The notes beneath the pieces are model-generated. The model saw nothing but the letters and a program-made list of their open reading frames with translations. It ran no database searches and was not told where the DNA came from. The position numbers were made by a program, and so were the translations under genes. Positions 1-8,686 of a DNA stretch of 30,290 bases are shown piece after piece. The first letter of the stretch is position 1, and every line of letters starts with the position of its first letter. Location: assembly GCA_002403075.1 (NCBI GenBank), contig DHHB01000028.1:714-31003 (forward strand), given 5' to 3'. The stretch comes from a bacterium UBP1_UBA4783. GTDB taxonomy: Bacteria; Krumholzibacteriota; Krumholzibacteriia; Krumholzibacteriales; Krumholzibacteriaceae.

Positions 1-1253
1 TAGTTCTTGCTCGTCTCCATCGGCCCGGAATCGTCGCACGGTATGGAATACCCGTATCCCGGCGTGTTGAACCGCATCTTAATGTATATGGGATCGCCGT
101 TCTGGACGGTGAGCGGGGCCGGAAGAGTGTAGGTGTAGTATCCCGCCTCCGTCTTCGTCCCCGTGAACGGCCCGGCGAGAAGGTTCGAAAGGGTGGAGCC
201 GTTCCACGTATCGTATATCTCTATGGTGTAGTTCGTCGGCGCCCATGTCGCCCAGAAATCGACCGCGCGGAGCCACGCCCCCTCGGCGGCTTCGCCGGAC
301 GGCGTGAAGGCGACCATGCCGTAGTCGTCTCCGTCGCCCCAGCCCACCGACGACCACCATCCCCATTCGTCGTAATGATAGATCTTCTCGCTCGCGGCGT
401 AGGGCTTGTTGCCGGTGTACACGGAAGCGTCGGTGCCGATCTGCGCGCTGCCGTACCGGATATAGAAGTAACCGGACGCGCCCCAGCTCGTGCCCCACGA
501 GTTCTTCACGATCCAGGCGCCGGCGCCGCCGCACATCGCGTCGTCCCAGCCGACGATGAGCACGGCGTGGTTCGGCCCCTCGGTGCCCGTGTAGGTGAGG
601 CAGGTGCTGCCGTTGTACGTGCTGAAGCCCGGGAAGCTCGCGTACATCGCGGTGTAGACCGGGCCGTAGGCCATCACCGCTTCCTTGATGGCGGTGACGT
701 CGTTCGGGATGATGCGCCATTCGGTGATGCGCCGGCCGTAGGCGCAGGCCGGGTTGACGCAGGCGGGAGTCGGGCATCCGCCGGGGTATGGATTGCAGCT
801 CTCGGCCACCGTGCCGAGAAGCGAGAGGTAGTTCGTCGTCATCCACGCGTTGCCGCCGCTGTTGCAGGAGGTGCCGTACGGGTTGCAGGCGACGACGTTG
901 ACCTCGGAAAAGTCGTTCGTGATCGATTCCTGGATCAGGATCTTCGACTCGAGATCGCCGAGCCCGGCGAAGGCCCAGCAGGTGCCGTACGGATTCTGGT
1001 TCTTGACGGAGGTGACTCCGCCGAGCGAGCGCCAATCCCACGAGGGAGGCGGCGCGAGCATGCCGGCGGGTTCCCGCATCGGGAGGAGCCCCTTGAGGTC
1101 GACGGGAGGCGGAACGTACCCGAAATCCTCGTCCGAAGCCGCGTACACCGGCTTCGGAGCCTTGGCGGGTCTCTGCGCCCAGAGATCCCCCGCGACGAGC
1201 GACATCCCCATGAACACGGCGAGAGCTGCGCAAATCGATCTCCGATGAGTCAT
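1..1253 (-). CDS. Secreted papain-family (C1A) cysteine protease with C-terminal lectin-like domain, partial
   Basis: Exported cysteine endopeptidase, truncated at the window's left edge (417 residues visible). The start ATG at 1253 follows a good AAAGGAG ribosome site and opens a signal peptide (hydrophobic stretch about residues 8-25, ending LWAQ). The papain triad is plain: C92 in NPYGTCWAFA, H229 in NHAVLIVGW and N251 in KNSWGTSWG, with the oxyanion Gln in the VKNQNP segment just before the Cys. A short, low-complexity Pro-rich stretch replaces the usual large inhibitory propeptide. After the catalytic domain, from about residue 275, comes a Trp/Gly-rich beta domain (KIYHYDEWGWWSS onward) that resembles the lectin-like domain attached to many prokaryotic C1A peptidases; this second assignment is from pattern memory. 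It is transcribed divergently from the beta-barrel gene. Substrate unknown. Confidence 0.9.
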   Translation of the reverse strand, partial: MTHRRSICAALAVFMGMSLVAGDLWAQRPAKAPKPVYAASDEDFGYVPPPVDLKGLLPMREPAGMLAPPPSWDWRSLGGVTSVKNQNPYGTCWAFAGLGDLESKILIQESITNDFSEVNVVACNPYGTSCNSGGNAWMTTNYLSLLGTVAESCNPYPGGCPTPACVNPACAYGRRITEWRIIPNDVTAIKEAVMAYGPVYTAMYASFPGFSTYNGSTCLTYTGTEGPNHAVLIVGWDDAMCGGAGAWIVKNSWGTSWGASGYFYIRYGSAQIGTDASVYTGNKPYAASEKIYHYDEWGWWSSVGWGDGDDYGMVAFTPSGEAAEGAWLRAVDFWATWAPTNYTIEIYDTWNGSTLSNLLAGPFTGTKTEAGYYTYTLPAPLTVQNGDPIYIKMRFNTPGYGYSIPCDDSGPMETSKN

Positions 1254-1281
1254 AGACGGCGCTCCTTTCATTTTGCCGCTT

Positions 1282-1311
1282 ATTATATCACAACGTTCCC
1301 CGGCTCTCCAA
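1282..1311 (-). promoter_or_regulatory. Sigma-70-type promoter for the C1A protease
   Basis: On the minus strand, TTGGAG (1306-1311) and a perfect TATAAT (1282-1287) are separated by 18 bp. They lie about 30 bp upstream of the ribosome site and start codon at 1253. Confidence 0.6.
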
Positions 1312-1367
1312 CGGATATATCCTCGGGAGGGCGTCTCGACGGCACCGACCTCGCGGGCGCGGGCGCG

Positions 1368-1385
1368 CCGGCCGACCTCGGCCGG
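1368..1385. repeat. Perfect GC-rich palindrome in the divergent intergenic region
   Basis: CCGGCCGA-CC-TCGGCCGG is an 8-bp perfect inverted repeat between the divergent protease and beta-barrel genes. No T-tract follows, so it is not an obvious terminator. It could be chance in GC-rich DNA. Confidence 0.3.
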
Positions 1386-1508
1386 GAACGCAGCGCGCCG
1401 CCGGTACGCCCCGTTCGCGCCGCGCATTCGCGCCGCACATTGTCGTTGCCCGGCGAGCCCTCCCGCGCTATAATCGCAGCCTTGCTGCGGCTTCCCGAGG
1501 AAGGCACG

Positions 1509-3125
1509 ATGAAATCGATCCGAATCGCGGCCCCCGTTATCGCGGCGTCTCTCCTGTGCGCCGCCCCCGGCGCCTCTCAGGAATCGGCGCGGATCCTGGC
1601 CCTCGGCGGCGCTGCCGTTGCGGGTATCATCCCCGACGTCTATACCGATCTCTCTCTGAGCCCGGTCCACGCGCTCGACGCGCGACCGGCGTTCTGGTAC
1701 ACGAGAAGAAGCTCTCCGAGCCTCCAGTTCGTTTCCGGATTGCCGTACGCCGACGCGACCATTCTCGGCGGCAGCACTGGATACGCATACAACCCTTCGA
1801 ACGAAGGCTCCGTGCACGGCCTGAAGCTCGGCGCATGGCGGATCGCGCTCACGTCGCAGTGGTCGTTCAACAAGCTGAATACGAGCGACCCGGAAGCCCT
1901 CATCGCGGCGAGGTACGGAAACGAGGTCCGCACGACGGCGCGCTATCGCGACGCGGACGCGGACGCCTGGCTCCTCGATCTCGCGGCCGCGCGGCCCGCC
2001 GGCGGCGGCTTGATCCTCGGGGCGCGCGTTCGCGGACGAGGCATGTACAACCATGGCGACGACGCGTTCAGGAGCCGCACGTACTTTTACGACGACTCGC
2101 CGTTCACCGATCTCGCGGCCTATTATAAATTCGAACAGGCTCGCAATTACGTCTCTCGCCGCGTCGGGTTCGACCTGCAGTGCGCGCTCGGCCGGACGCG
2201 GGACGGAAGCATGCTCGACGAAATCTCCGCGACCCTCTCGGTTCACCGTCTCGCGAGGCTTTCGCAATCGACCGATTACGAATTGAACCACCGATTCAAC
2301 CAATACGGCGAGACGTCCAGCTTCAACCGCTACTTCTCCGGCGAAAGCGATTCGCGGGAAGGCGACCTCTGGAGCGCCGAGGCGGCCTATCGTCGATCCT
2401 TTTCGGGAGGCGCCCGTCTGTGCGCAGAAGGATCTCTCTCGTTCCTCTCGTACGATCTCTCGTCCGGTTCGAGCTCGGCGCGGTACATCTGGAACTACAG
2501 CCCACCGATGGACGATCGCCTCTCCGCCTCGCTCGCCGGAGACGGCTCCGTCGTCCGCGGCGCCTTCGCCGCGAGGGCCGGCAAGGGGTTCTCGATCCAC
2601 CGGATGCTCGATCTCTACGTGACGGCCGGCTGCCTATTCGTTCGGAGCTCGTGCGACGAGGATCCGCTCATGCGGTACGTCTACCGGGAAAGCGGCGAGA
2701 CGGCGTTCGCCGTGAATACGTCCGTCGTACATTCGTCGGTCGAAACGCGCGCCTCTCTCTCCGTTCCGCTCTCGATCGATTTCCACCCTTCGAGCTGGTT
2801 CTCGTATTTCGCGTCATTCGTCCCGTACGCGCGGTGGAGCAGAGTGACGGGCGAGGAGCCGCTCGCGAGCCCCTTCGTTTTCCACCCTCCGGCGGCGTCC
2901 CGGCTCGCCGACGGCCGCGCGGCGTCGACCCTCGCGCCGGGGCTCTTGGACGAGCCGTTCGCGACGGTCGACAGCCGCGATGAGAACTTCGACACGAGCC
3001 ACACCTTCGCCTGCGGATTCTCGCTGCGCTACAAGGAGCGGTTCTCGGTCGATTTCTACACCGAATCCAACGTCATCCCGGACTCTTGGAACAGCGTCCT
3101 CGCGAACGTGCGGTACGGCTTTTAG
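1509..3125 (+). CDS. Predicted outer-membrane beta-barrel protein, unknown function
   Basis: 538 residues. The start at 1509 is chosen because GAGGAAGG lies just upstream and the first 24 residues form a signal peptide (MKSIRIAAPVIAASLLCAAP...SQ). The same frame is open far upstream, but that stretch is not protein-like. The mature protein begins with a segment of the LALGGAAVAGI type followed by DLSLSPVHAL, like the N-termini of many barrel proteins whose first lines read 'GGA...NPA'. The rest alternates polar and aromatic residues with many Tyr/Phe-Ser-Gly strands. It ends in ANVRYGF, and a C-terminal Phe is the usual insertion signal of outer-membrane barrels. I do not recognise a specific family. 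Role could be porin, transport or envelope structure. The next gene, sppA, is convergent. Confidence 0.75.
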   Translation: MKSIRIAAPVIAASLLCAAPGASQESARILALGGAAVAGIIPDVYTDLSLSPVHALDARPAFWYTRRSSPSLQFVSGLPYADATILGGSTGYAYNPSNEGSVHGLKLGAWRIALTSQWSFNKLNTSDPEALIAARYGNEVRTTARYRDADADAWLLDLAAARPAGGGLILGARVRGRGMYNHGDDAFRSRTYFYDDSPFTDLAAYYKFEQARNYVSRRVGFDLQCALGRTRDGSMLDEISATLSVHRLARLSQSTDYELNHRFNQYGETSSFNRYFSGESDSREGDLWSAEAAYRRSFSGGARLCAEGSLSFLSYDLSSGSSSARYIWNYSPPMDDRLSASLAGDGSVVRGAFAARAGKGFSIHRMLDLYVTAGCLFVRSSCDEDPLMRYVYRESGETAFAVNTSVVHSSVETRASLSVPLSIDFHPSSWFSYFASFVPYARWSRVTGEEPLASPFVFHPPAASRLADGRAASTLAPGLLDEPFATVDSRDENFDTSHTFACGFSLRYKERFSVDFYTESNVIPDSWNSVLANVRYGF

Positions 3126-3176
3126 CGCGGTGCGACGTGCGGATGCGTCAGCAGGGACGGCCCGTGCCGCTTCGGC

Positions 3177-4877
3177 CTAGCGGAGGAGTTCGGCCGGCGC
3201 CTCGTGCCGGATGAAGAGCCCGCCGCGCGTGCGCGCGTCGTCGAAGATCGCGCGGCGGAGGACGCGGGCGGCCGCCTCCTCGAGAAGGTTCCGCGACAGC
3301 ATCTGCTGGAAGAGCGTCGTGCGGCGCGGGTAGTGCACGAGCGCGACGCGCGAGGAATCGATCCCCGCGAGGCCGCAGGCGACCTCCACGGCGCGGGAGA
3401 GGTCCCCGATCTCGTCGACGAGACCGTTCGAAACCGCCTGCGAACCCGTCCAGACGCGCCCGCGCGCGAGGCCGTCGATCGAGTCGACCGGCATCTCGCG
3501 GAACCGCGCGATCTCCTCGATCCAGCCCCGGTAGAACCGCCAGTGCTCCTCCTCGACGAGCCGCCGCTCCTCTTCGGAGAAATCCCGGTAATCCGAATAG
3601 ATGAGCGAATTGGGCGCCGTGCCGATCTCGTCCTTCGCGATTCCGAGCTTGTCGTAGAGACCGCGCAGGTTGAGTTTTCCCGTGATCGAGCCGATCGAGC
3701 CGGTGAAGGTCGCGGGGAGGGCGACGATGCGGTCGGCGCGGTAGGCGATCTCATACCCTCCCGAGGCCGCGACGTCCGACATGGAAACGACGACGGGTTT
3801 TTCGAGAGAGGTGAGCTCGACCTCGCGCGAGACGAGATCCCCCGCGATCCCGTCCCCGCCGGGCGAATCGATGCGCAGGACAACCGCCTTGACGGCGCCG
3901 TCCTCGCGCGCGCGCCGCAGCTCCGCGGCGATCGTCCGCGCGCCCATGACCTCCCCCGAGACGGGGCTGAACCCGTTCTCCCCCGCCTCGATGACGCCCT
4001 GCGCGTGGATGACGGCGACGCGCGGCCCGGCGAACGGCGCCGCCGCGCGTTTCGCGCGGAGGTAATCGGCGGCGTCGAGGAGGACGTCGCCACGCTCCTC
4101 GAAGATCGCCTCGATCTCGTCCCAGTGCCGGATGCCGTCGATGAGGCCGCTCTCGAGCGCGCTCGCCGGGGAGTAGAGCCCGCGGTCGATCCAGCGGCGG
4201 ACCGTATCGGCCCCGACGCCGCGCGCGGCCGCGGCGTCTTCGACGAACCCCTCGTAGAGATCGGCGAGGAGCCATCCGGCCATCTCCCGCGACTCCGGCG
4301 AGCGGCCGGTCTCGGTGTAGGTCTCGGCCGCCGACTTGTACCGCTCGATGCGGTGGATGTTCGGTTTGATGCCGAGCTTGTCGAACGCGCCGCGCAGGTA
4401 CGTCGCGCTCGAGGCGGGTCCCGGAACGACGAGGTACCCCGAAGGAGGCATGAAGAGCGAATCGGCCGCGCTCGCGACGAGGTAATGGTGCCCGTAGAGG
4501 ATCGGCGAGAACGCGACCGCCCTCCTGCCGCTCGCGCGAAAACGCCCGACCGCTCGCGCGAGCTCCTGGCACTTCGCCGCGCCGGCGCCAGACGGATAGA
4601 TCCTGAGGACGATCCCGGTGACGCGCGCGTCCTTCGCCGCCGCGTCGAGACAGGCGAGCGCGTCGGTCAGGGTGAGCTCGCGGCGCCCGAACAACGCTCC
4701 GGGCGCGAACGCGGGATGGTACTCGAGCATCTCGCCGCTCACCTCGAGCACGATCGCGGTCGAGCGGGCGATCTGCGGCGCCGCCGGGCGCAGGCTCATG
4801 AGCGCCACGCCGGGGATGACGAAGAGAACGGCGACGAGCGAGAGCGCGAGGAGGAGCCGCTTCGATCGAACGGTCAT
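3177..4877 (-). CDS. sppA: Signal peptide peptidase SppA, long (67 kDa-type) form
   Basis: Inner-membrane Ser/Lys protease (family S49) that degrades cleaved signal peptides and membrane-associated fragments. 566 residues, close to the E. coli enzyme in length, with one N-terminal membrane helix (residues about 8-28) and two tandem ClpP-like domains. The general base Lys is visible as K181 in IERYKSAAE of the first domain, and the nucleophile as S372 in DVAASGGYE of the second, so the split Ser-Lys dyad is intact. LRIDSPGGDG (334-343) and TGSIGSITG are further S49 signatures. The start ATG at 4877 has GGAGGT eight bases upstream. The gene follows the butyrate kinase fusion with a 39-base gap on the same strand, so co-transcription is likely, although no functional link is obvious. 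Confidence 0.95.
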   Translation of the reverse strand: MTVRSKRLLLALSLVAVLFVIPGVALMSLRPAAPQIARSTAIVLEVSGEMLEYHPAFAPGALFGRRELTLTDALACLDAAAKDARVTGIVLRIYPSGAGAAKCQELARAVGRFRASGRRAVAFSPILYGHHYLVASAADSLFMPPSGYLVVPGPASSATYLRGAFDKLGIKPNIHRIERYKSAAETYTETGRSPESREMAGWLLADLYEGFVEDAAAARGVGADTVRRWIDRGLYSPASALESGLIDGIRHWDEIEAIFEERGDVLLDAADYLRAKRAAAPFAGPRVAVIHAQGVIEAGENGFSPVSGEVMGARTIAAELRRAREDGAVKAVVLRIDSPGGDGIAGDLVSREVELTSLEKPVVVSMSDVAASGGYEIAYRADRIVALPATFTGSIGSITGKLNLRGLYDKLGIAKDEIGTAPNSLIYSDYRDFSEEERRLVEEEHWRFYRGWIEEIARFREMPVDSIDGLARGRVWTGSQAVSNGLVDEIGDLSRAVEVACGLAGIDSSRVALVHYPRRTTLFQQMLSRNLLEEAAARVLRRAIFDDARTRGGLFIRHEAPAELLR

Positions 4878-4916
4878 GGTTCGCGACCTCCGTGCCGGGG
4901 CCGCCGCGACGCGCTC

Positions 4917-7352
4917 TTACGGCGTGCCGCCGCCGAAGCCGCCCTGCTTCATCGCCACGATGCAGGCGAGCGAGATCGAGACAAGCTTCGAGCGCGAGGA
5001 ATCGCCCCGCGAGGTGAGGATGATGGGTATCCCCCCGCCGACGACGACGCCGGCGAGATACGCTCCCGACGAGACGGTGAGCGTCTTGTACACGACGTTG
5101 CCAGACTCGATGTCGGGCATGAGCAGCATGTCGGCGTTCCCCCGGATCTCGCCCTTGTACCCCTTTTCCGCGGCCGAGCGGGGATCGATCGCGACGTCGA
5201 GCGAGAGCGGGCCCTCGACGACGCAGTCGTCCCGGCCCCGGTACTCCTCGGCGAGATCGCCCGCGAGCATCGAGGACTCGACGCTCGGGTTGCGCGTTTC
5301 GACCGCCGAGATGATCGCGATCTTCGGCTTCGTGATGTTGAGATAGCGGAGGATGCGCAGCGCGTTCTCGATGATCTTGCGCTTCATCTCGCGGTCGGGA
5401 GCGGGGTTCACCGCCGCGTCCGTGACGGTGAGGAGCTTCGGGTAGGTCGGCACCTGAAAGATGCCGACGTGGCTGTAGATGCGCCCCTTCTCGAGCCTGC
5501 CGCTCTCCTTGAGGTAGCGGAGCGCCCCCCGCATGACCTCCTCCGTCTTGACGCCGCCCTTCATGAGGAGGTCCGCCTCCCCCGCGGCGACGAGGGCGAT
5601 CGCCCGCTCGACGGGAGAATCCGTGTCGACGATCCGGTAGTTGTCGCCGTCGACCTTGATGTCGTACTCCCACGCGAGCTTCGACACCTCGTAGAAATCG
5701 CCGACGAGGAGGAACTTCGCGATCGGGTAGCGCCCTTCCTCGTTCGCCTGCTTCGCGGCGACGACGGCGTCCTCGTTCTCGGCGCCGACGATCGCGATGC
5801 GCGGGGCGGCGCCCTTCGCGACCATCGAGCGCGCGAGGTACACGATCTCGTCGAGGCTCGTGACGGGGGCGTTCTCCTTCTTGCGGAGCTGCGGGTGCGT
5901 GAAGATTTCCGTCTCGACGAGCACGCGCTCGTCCGAGCGCGTGCGGCGCAGCGCGTCGCGCTCGCGGACGTACCCTTTCGTCTCCGCCGGGCGGAGGCGC
6001 GCCCGGAAGTGTCCCGCGACGAGCGCCTCGTGCTCGATCGCGCCCGGTACGACAACGACGGGGAAATACGGATAGAGCTTGCGTTTGATCCGCCCGACGA
6101 ACTCGGCGCTCCGCGAGAGGCCGCCCGTGAGGATCACGACGTCGATCGGCGTCTCGATGGCCGCGAGCTGCATGACGGCCCCGGCGACGTTCCGGGCGAG
6201 GAAATCGACGACGAGCTCGATCTTCTCGCGCTGCCGGGTGACGGCGCCGGCGTCGCGGAAATGGAGCAGCGCCCGGAAGTCGTTCGTGCCGGCGAGATCG
6301 ATGAGCCCGCCCATTTTGAAGAGGTATCGCTTGAGCTCGTGGAGGCTCATCTCGCCCTCGTCGATGGCGCGGAGCAGCACGTCGAGCGGTATGTTGCCGC
6401 TCCGGTTCGCGCTCGCGACGCCCGAGAAGGCGTTCACGAGATCCGTGACGCGCCCCTCGACGTGCCGGAGGATCGATATGCCGCCCCCCATATGCGCGCC
6501 GATCGTCGTGAGCTCCGCGTCGGACGCGCCGAGGAGCGAGCTCACGAGCCGGTGAACGGCGCGGTGGTTCAGGTAGTGGGCTCCGGAGCCGTCGCGGAGC
6601 AGCCGCCGCACGCCCGTCATGCGCGCGAGCGTCTCCATCTCGTCGGAGGCGACGGGGTCGGTCGTCGTGATGAGCAGCCGTTCGCCCCCCTTGAAGATCT
6701 CCCGCAGCCGCAGCCCGATCGGGATCGCCATGTTCGAGGCGTGCGCGATGCGCGGACGCTCGAGATCCTCCGTCATCTCGGGACAGACCTCGTACGTCCC
6801 GGTCGGCACCGGCGCGACGAAGCCGCCGCGGCAGGCGATGCCGGTGAGCTCGCCGTCGCCCACGCCCCGCGCGCGGGTCCACTCGACGATCGAGGCCGCG
6901 CGGTTCTCGATCGAGTCGGGATAATCGGGCGGCAGGTGCACCTCGTCCGCGGCGGCGAGCTCGAGCCCGCGGTACAGGGCGAGCTTCGTCGACGTCGAGC
7001 CCGGGTTGACGCAGAGGACGCGCTCGTCCGCGGCCGCCTGGGGAATCTCCCCGCCGAAGAGGCGCGGAATGACGATGCGCGAACGGTTCGCCGAGCCGAG
7101 AACGATTTCAACGAGGTGGGAAAAGAGGTTTCCCCACGCCTCCTCCCACGCCGTTTCGAGGATCGGGGGCTTCGCCGCACGGACGGTTTCCGCGAGCAGG
7201 GCGATGACCGCGTTCTCGTCCGCGGCTCGGCGGTAGTGGACCGCTTCGGCGGCCTCGACGAGCTTCGCCTCGGTCGCGTCCGCCGCTCCCGAAGCCCGCA
7301 CGGCCGCGAGCAGGGCGTTCAGTTCCGATTCGAGTATTTCCAAACCGTTCAT
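4917..7352 (-). CDS. buk-ptb: Butyrate kinase-phosphate butyryltransferase fusion with N-terminal helical extension
   Basis: One 811-residue chain carries both steps that turn an acyl-CoA into an acid plus ATP. Residues 1-110 are a predicted helical region I do not recognise. Residues 111-455 are a butyrate kinase of the acetate-kinase/ASKHA fold: VLCVNPGSTSTKLALY (112-127), HASNMAIPIGLRL, GAHMGGGISI (286-295) and VVILTGGLSRS (405-415). Residues about 495-811 are a phosphotransbutyrylase: PRIAIVGAENEDAV, LLMKGGVKTEEVMRGAL (595-611), VTDAAVNPAPD and ISAVETRNPSVESSM. The order is reversed relative to the pathway (Ptb acts first). The start is taken as ATG 7352, with GAGAG before it; an in-frame TTG at 7373 is the alternative. 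The chain could use butyryl-, branched-chain or related acyl-CoA. Neighbours are a CoA-transferase and a deacetylase, which supports acyl-CoA metabolism. Confidence 0.92.
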   Translation of the reverse strand: MNGLEILESELNALLAAVRASGAADATEAKLVEAAEAVHYRRAADENAVIALLAETVRAAKPPILETAWEEAWGNLFSHLVEIVLGSANRSRIVIPRLFGGEIPQAAADERVLCVNPGSTSTKLALYRGLELAAADEVHLPPDYPDSIENRAASIVEWTRARGVGDGELTGIACRGGFVAPVPTGTYEVCPEMTEDLERPRIAHASNMAIPIGLRLREIFKGGERLLITTTDPVASDEMETLARMTGVRRLLRDGSGAHYLNHRAVHRLVSSLLGASDAELTTIGAHMGGGISILRHVEGRVTDLVNAFSGVASANRSGNIPLDVLLRAIDEGEMSLHELKRYLFKMGGLIDLAGTNDFRALLHFRDAGAVTRQREKIELVVDFLARNVAGAVMQLAAIETPIDVVILTGGLSRSAEFVGRIKRKLYPYFPVVVVPGAIEHEALVAGHFRARLRPAETKGYVRERDALRRTRSDERVLVETEIFTHPQLRKKENAPVTSLDEIVYLARSMVAKGAAPRIAIVGAENEDAVVAAKQANEEGRYPIAKFLLVGDFYEVSKLAWEYDIKVDGDNYRIVDTDSPVERAIALVAAGEADLLMKGGVKTEEVMRGALRYLKESGRLEKGRIYSHVGIFQVPTYPKLLTVTDAAVNPAPDREMKRKIIENALRILRYLNITKPKIAIISAVETRNPSVESSMLAGDLAEEYRGRDDCVVEGPLSLDVAIDPRSAAEKGYKGEIRGNADMLLMPDIESGNVVYKTLTVSSGAYLAGVVVGGGIPIILTSRGDSSRSKLVSISLACIVAMKQGGFGGGTP

Positions 7353-7537
7353 GAGATCTCTCGTTTGCGCCAAGAAGGAGAGCGGGCACGGGCGGATTCG
7401 AACGCCGCAACGTCCCGTAACCTAATCAATTCCGGGCGACAATTCAAACACATTCTCCCGGACGCGGCGCAATTCCGCGGATCGGAGCGCCGAACCTTCC
7501 CGCGGTCCCTCCGCGGCCGGGGATACGCACCGGCAAG

Positions 7538-8686
7538 TCAGTGCAGGAGCGGCCGTATCTCCTTGCGGTAGCGGCGGATGAGCTCGTCGGCTCCGGCCGA
7601 AAGGCGATCCTTTTCCGGGCCGGTCGTGTAGACGTGCATGTCGCGCAGGTTCGAGCCGGGAAGCGACGAGTCGCCGAGAAAAACGCCGCCGAGAGAGCCC
7701 CCGTATCCGTCGTCGAGCGGCACTCCCGCGAGCTCCGCCCAGAGCAGCGTCCAGCCGCGCTCGACGTCGTGCATGTTGTATCCGCCGCCGCCGAGGGCCA
7801 GGATGCGCGGATGCGCCGCGTGAAGCGTCTCGATCGCCTCGATGTAGCCGTTGTTCGAAAGACGCAGGTGCGTCAGCGGATCGGTCGCGAAGGTGTCGGT
7901 GCCGAACTGCCCGACGACGACGTCCGGCCGGAACCGGCCGAGCGCGTCCATGACGATCTCCCGGAAGAGGAGGAGAAAGACGTCGTCGTCGCAGCCCGGC
8001 TCGAGCGGGACGTTGATGTTGTAGCCCATCCCGGCGTCCCTTCCCGTTTCCCGCTCGAACCCGCCCCACGGAAAGAGCGTCTTTCCCGTCTCGTGCACCG
8101 AGATCGTGAGCACGGAGGGATCCGCGTAGTACGCCTCCTGCACGGCGTCGCCGTGGTGCGCGTCGACGTCGACGTACGCGACGCGCAGCCCCGATCGTTT
8201 GAGCTCGTCGATCGTGATCGCGATGTCGTTCGCGTAGCAGAATCCGGACGCGCGGTCCCGGTGCGCGTGATGGAACCCGCCGCAGGGGTTGAACGCGGCC
8301 GCGGCGCCGCCTGCCATGAGCCGCGCCGCGGCGAGGCTCGCCGTCGCCGAGAGGGCGGCGAAGTCGTACACGCCCTTGAAGACGGGGTTCTCGGCGGTGC
8401 CGAGACCGTGATGGAGCATCTCGACGTCGACCTCCGCGCCTCCGTCCGCCCGCCGGAGCGACGCGAGGTACTCGGGCGTGTGAAACCGCTCGAGAACACC
8501 GCTCTCCGCCTCCTCGATCTCCACGACGGCGACCCGGGAGCCGGCGAGAAGACCGCGCTCTTCGCACATCCGGTAGACCCGCGTCACGCGCTCCGGATTG
8601 AACGGGTGGTCGGGGCTCAGGCGGAATGCGCCGAGGCGCCGCGAGGCGACGAAGTACGCGCGCGCGTCACTGCTGCGGCCGCTCAC
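7538..8686 (-). CDS. acuC: AcuC-type class I histone-deacetylase-family protein
   Basis: Zn-dependent deacetylase of the arginase/deacetylase fold, 382 residues, cytoplasmic. Visible active-site elements are H139/H140 in GGFHHAHRD, the Zn ligands D175 and H177 in DVDAHHGD, the third ligand D264 in GQFGTDTFATDP, and the catalytic Tyr Y303 in GGGGYNMHD. Length and the YVDVDAHHGD/VHETG segments match acetoin-utilisation AcuC rather than acetylpolyamine amidohydrolases. In Bacillus subtilis AcuC reverses lysine acetylation of acetyl-CoA synthetase laid down by the GNAT enzyme AcuA. Here the GTG start (8686) lies inside the end of the upstream CoA-transferase/GNAT gene (20-base overlap), with AGGAG about eight bases before it, so translation is probably coupled. 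This strongly suggests an acetylation/deacetylation pair; the actual substrate is not shown. Confidence 0.92.
   Translation of the reverse strand: MSGRSSDARAYFVASRRLGAFRLSPDHPFNPERVTRVYRMCEERGLLAGSRVAVVEIEEAESGVLERFHTPEYLASLRRADGGAEVDVEMLHHGLGTAENPVFKGVYDFAALSATASLAAARLMAGGAAAAFNPCGGFHHAHRDRASGFCYANDIAITIDELKRSGLRVAYVDVDAHHGDAVQEAYYADPSVLTISVHETGKTLFPWGGFERETGRDAGMGYNINVPLEPGCDDDVFLLLFREIVMDALGRFRPDVVVGQFGTDTFATDPLTHLRLSNNGYIEAIETLHAAHPRILALGGGGYNMHDVERGWTLLWAELAGVPLDDGYGGSLGGVFLGDSSLPGSNLRDMHVYTTGPEKDRLSAGADELIRRYRKEIRPLLH

Noticed and set aside
375..1508. In-frame upstream extension of the beta-barrel protein.
   Set aside because: It lies opposite the papain-like protease and would bury a clean signal peptide and ribosome site at 1509.
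7374..7415. On the minus strand GGCG-TTCGAAT-CCGCC looks like a tRNA T-arm followed by a possible acceptor strand.
   Set aside because: The T-stem is one base short of proper pairing, no matching 5-prime acceptor, D-arm or anticodon arm is found upstream, and no CCA end follows. It is at most a remnant, more likely chance.
3204..7571. Very long plus-strand open frame opposite sppA and buk-ptb.
   Set aside because: Its translation is Arg/Asp/Glu/Ala-rich with no recognisable domain, and it mirrors genuine genes codon for codon. High GC removes stop codons from the antisense frame.
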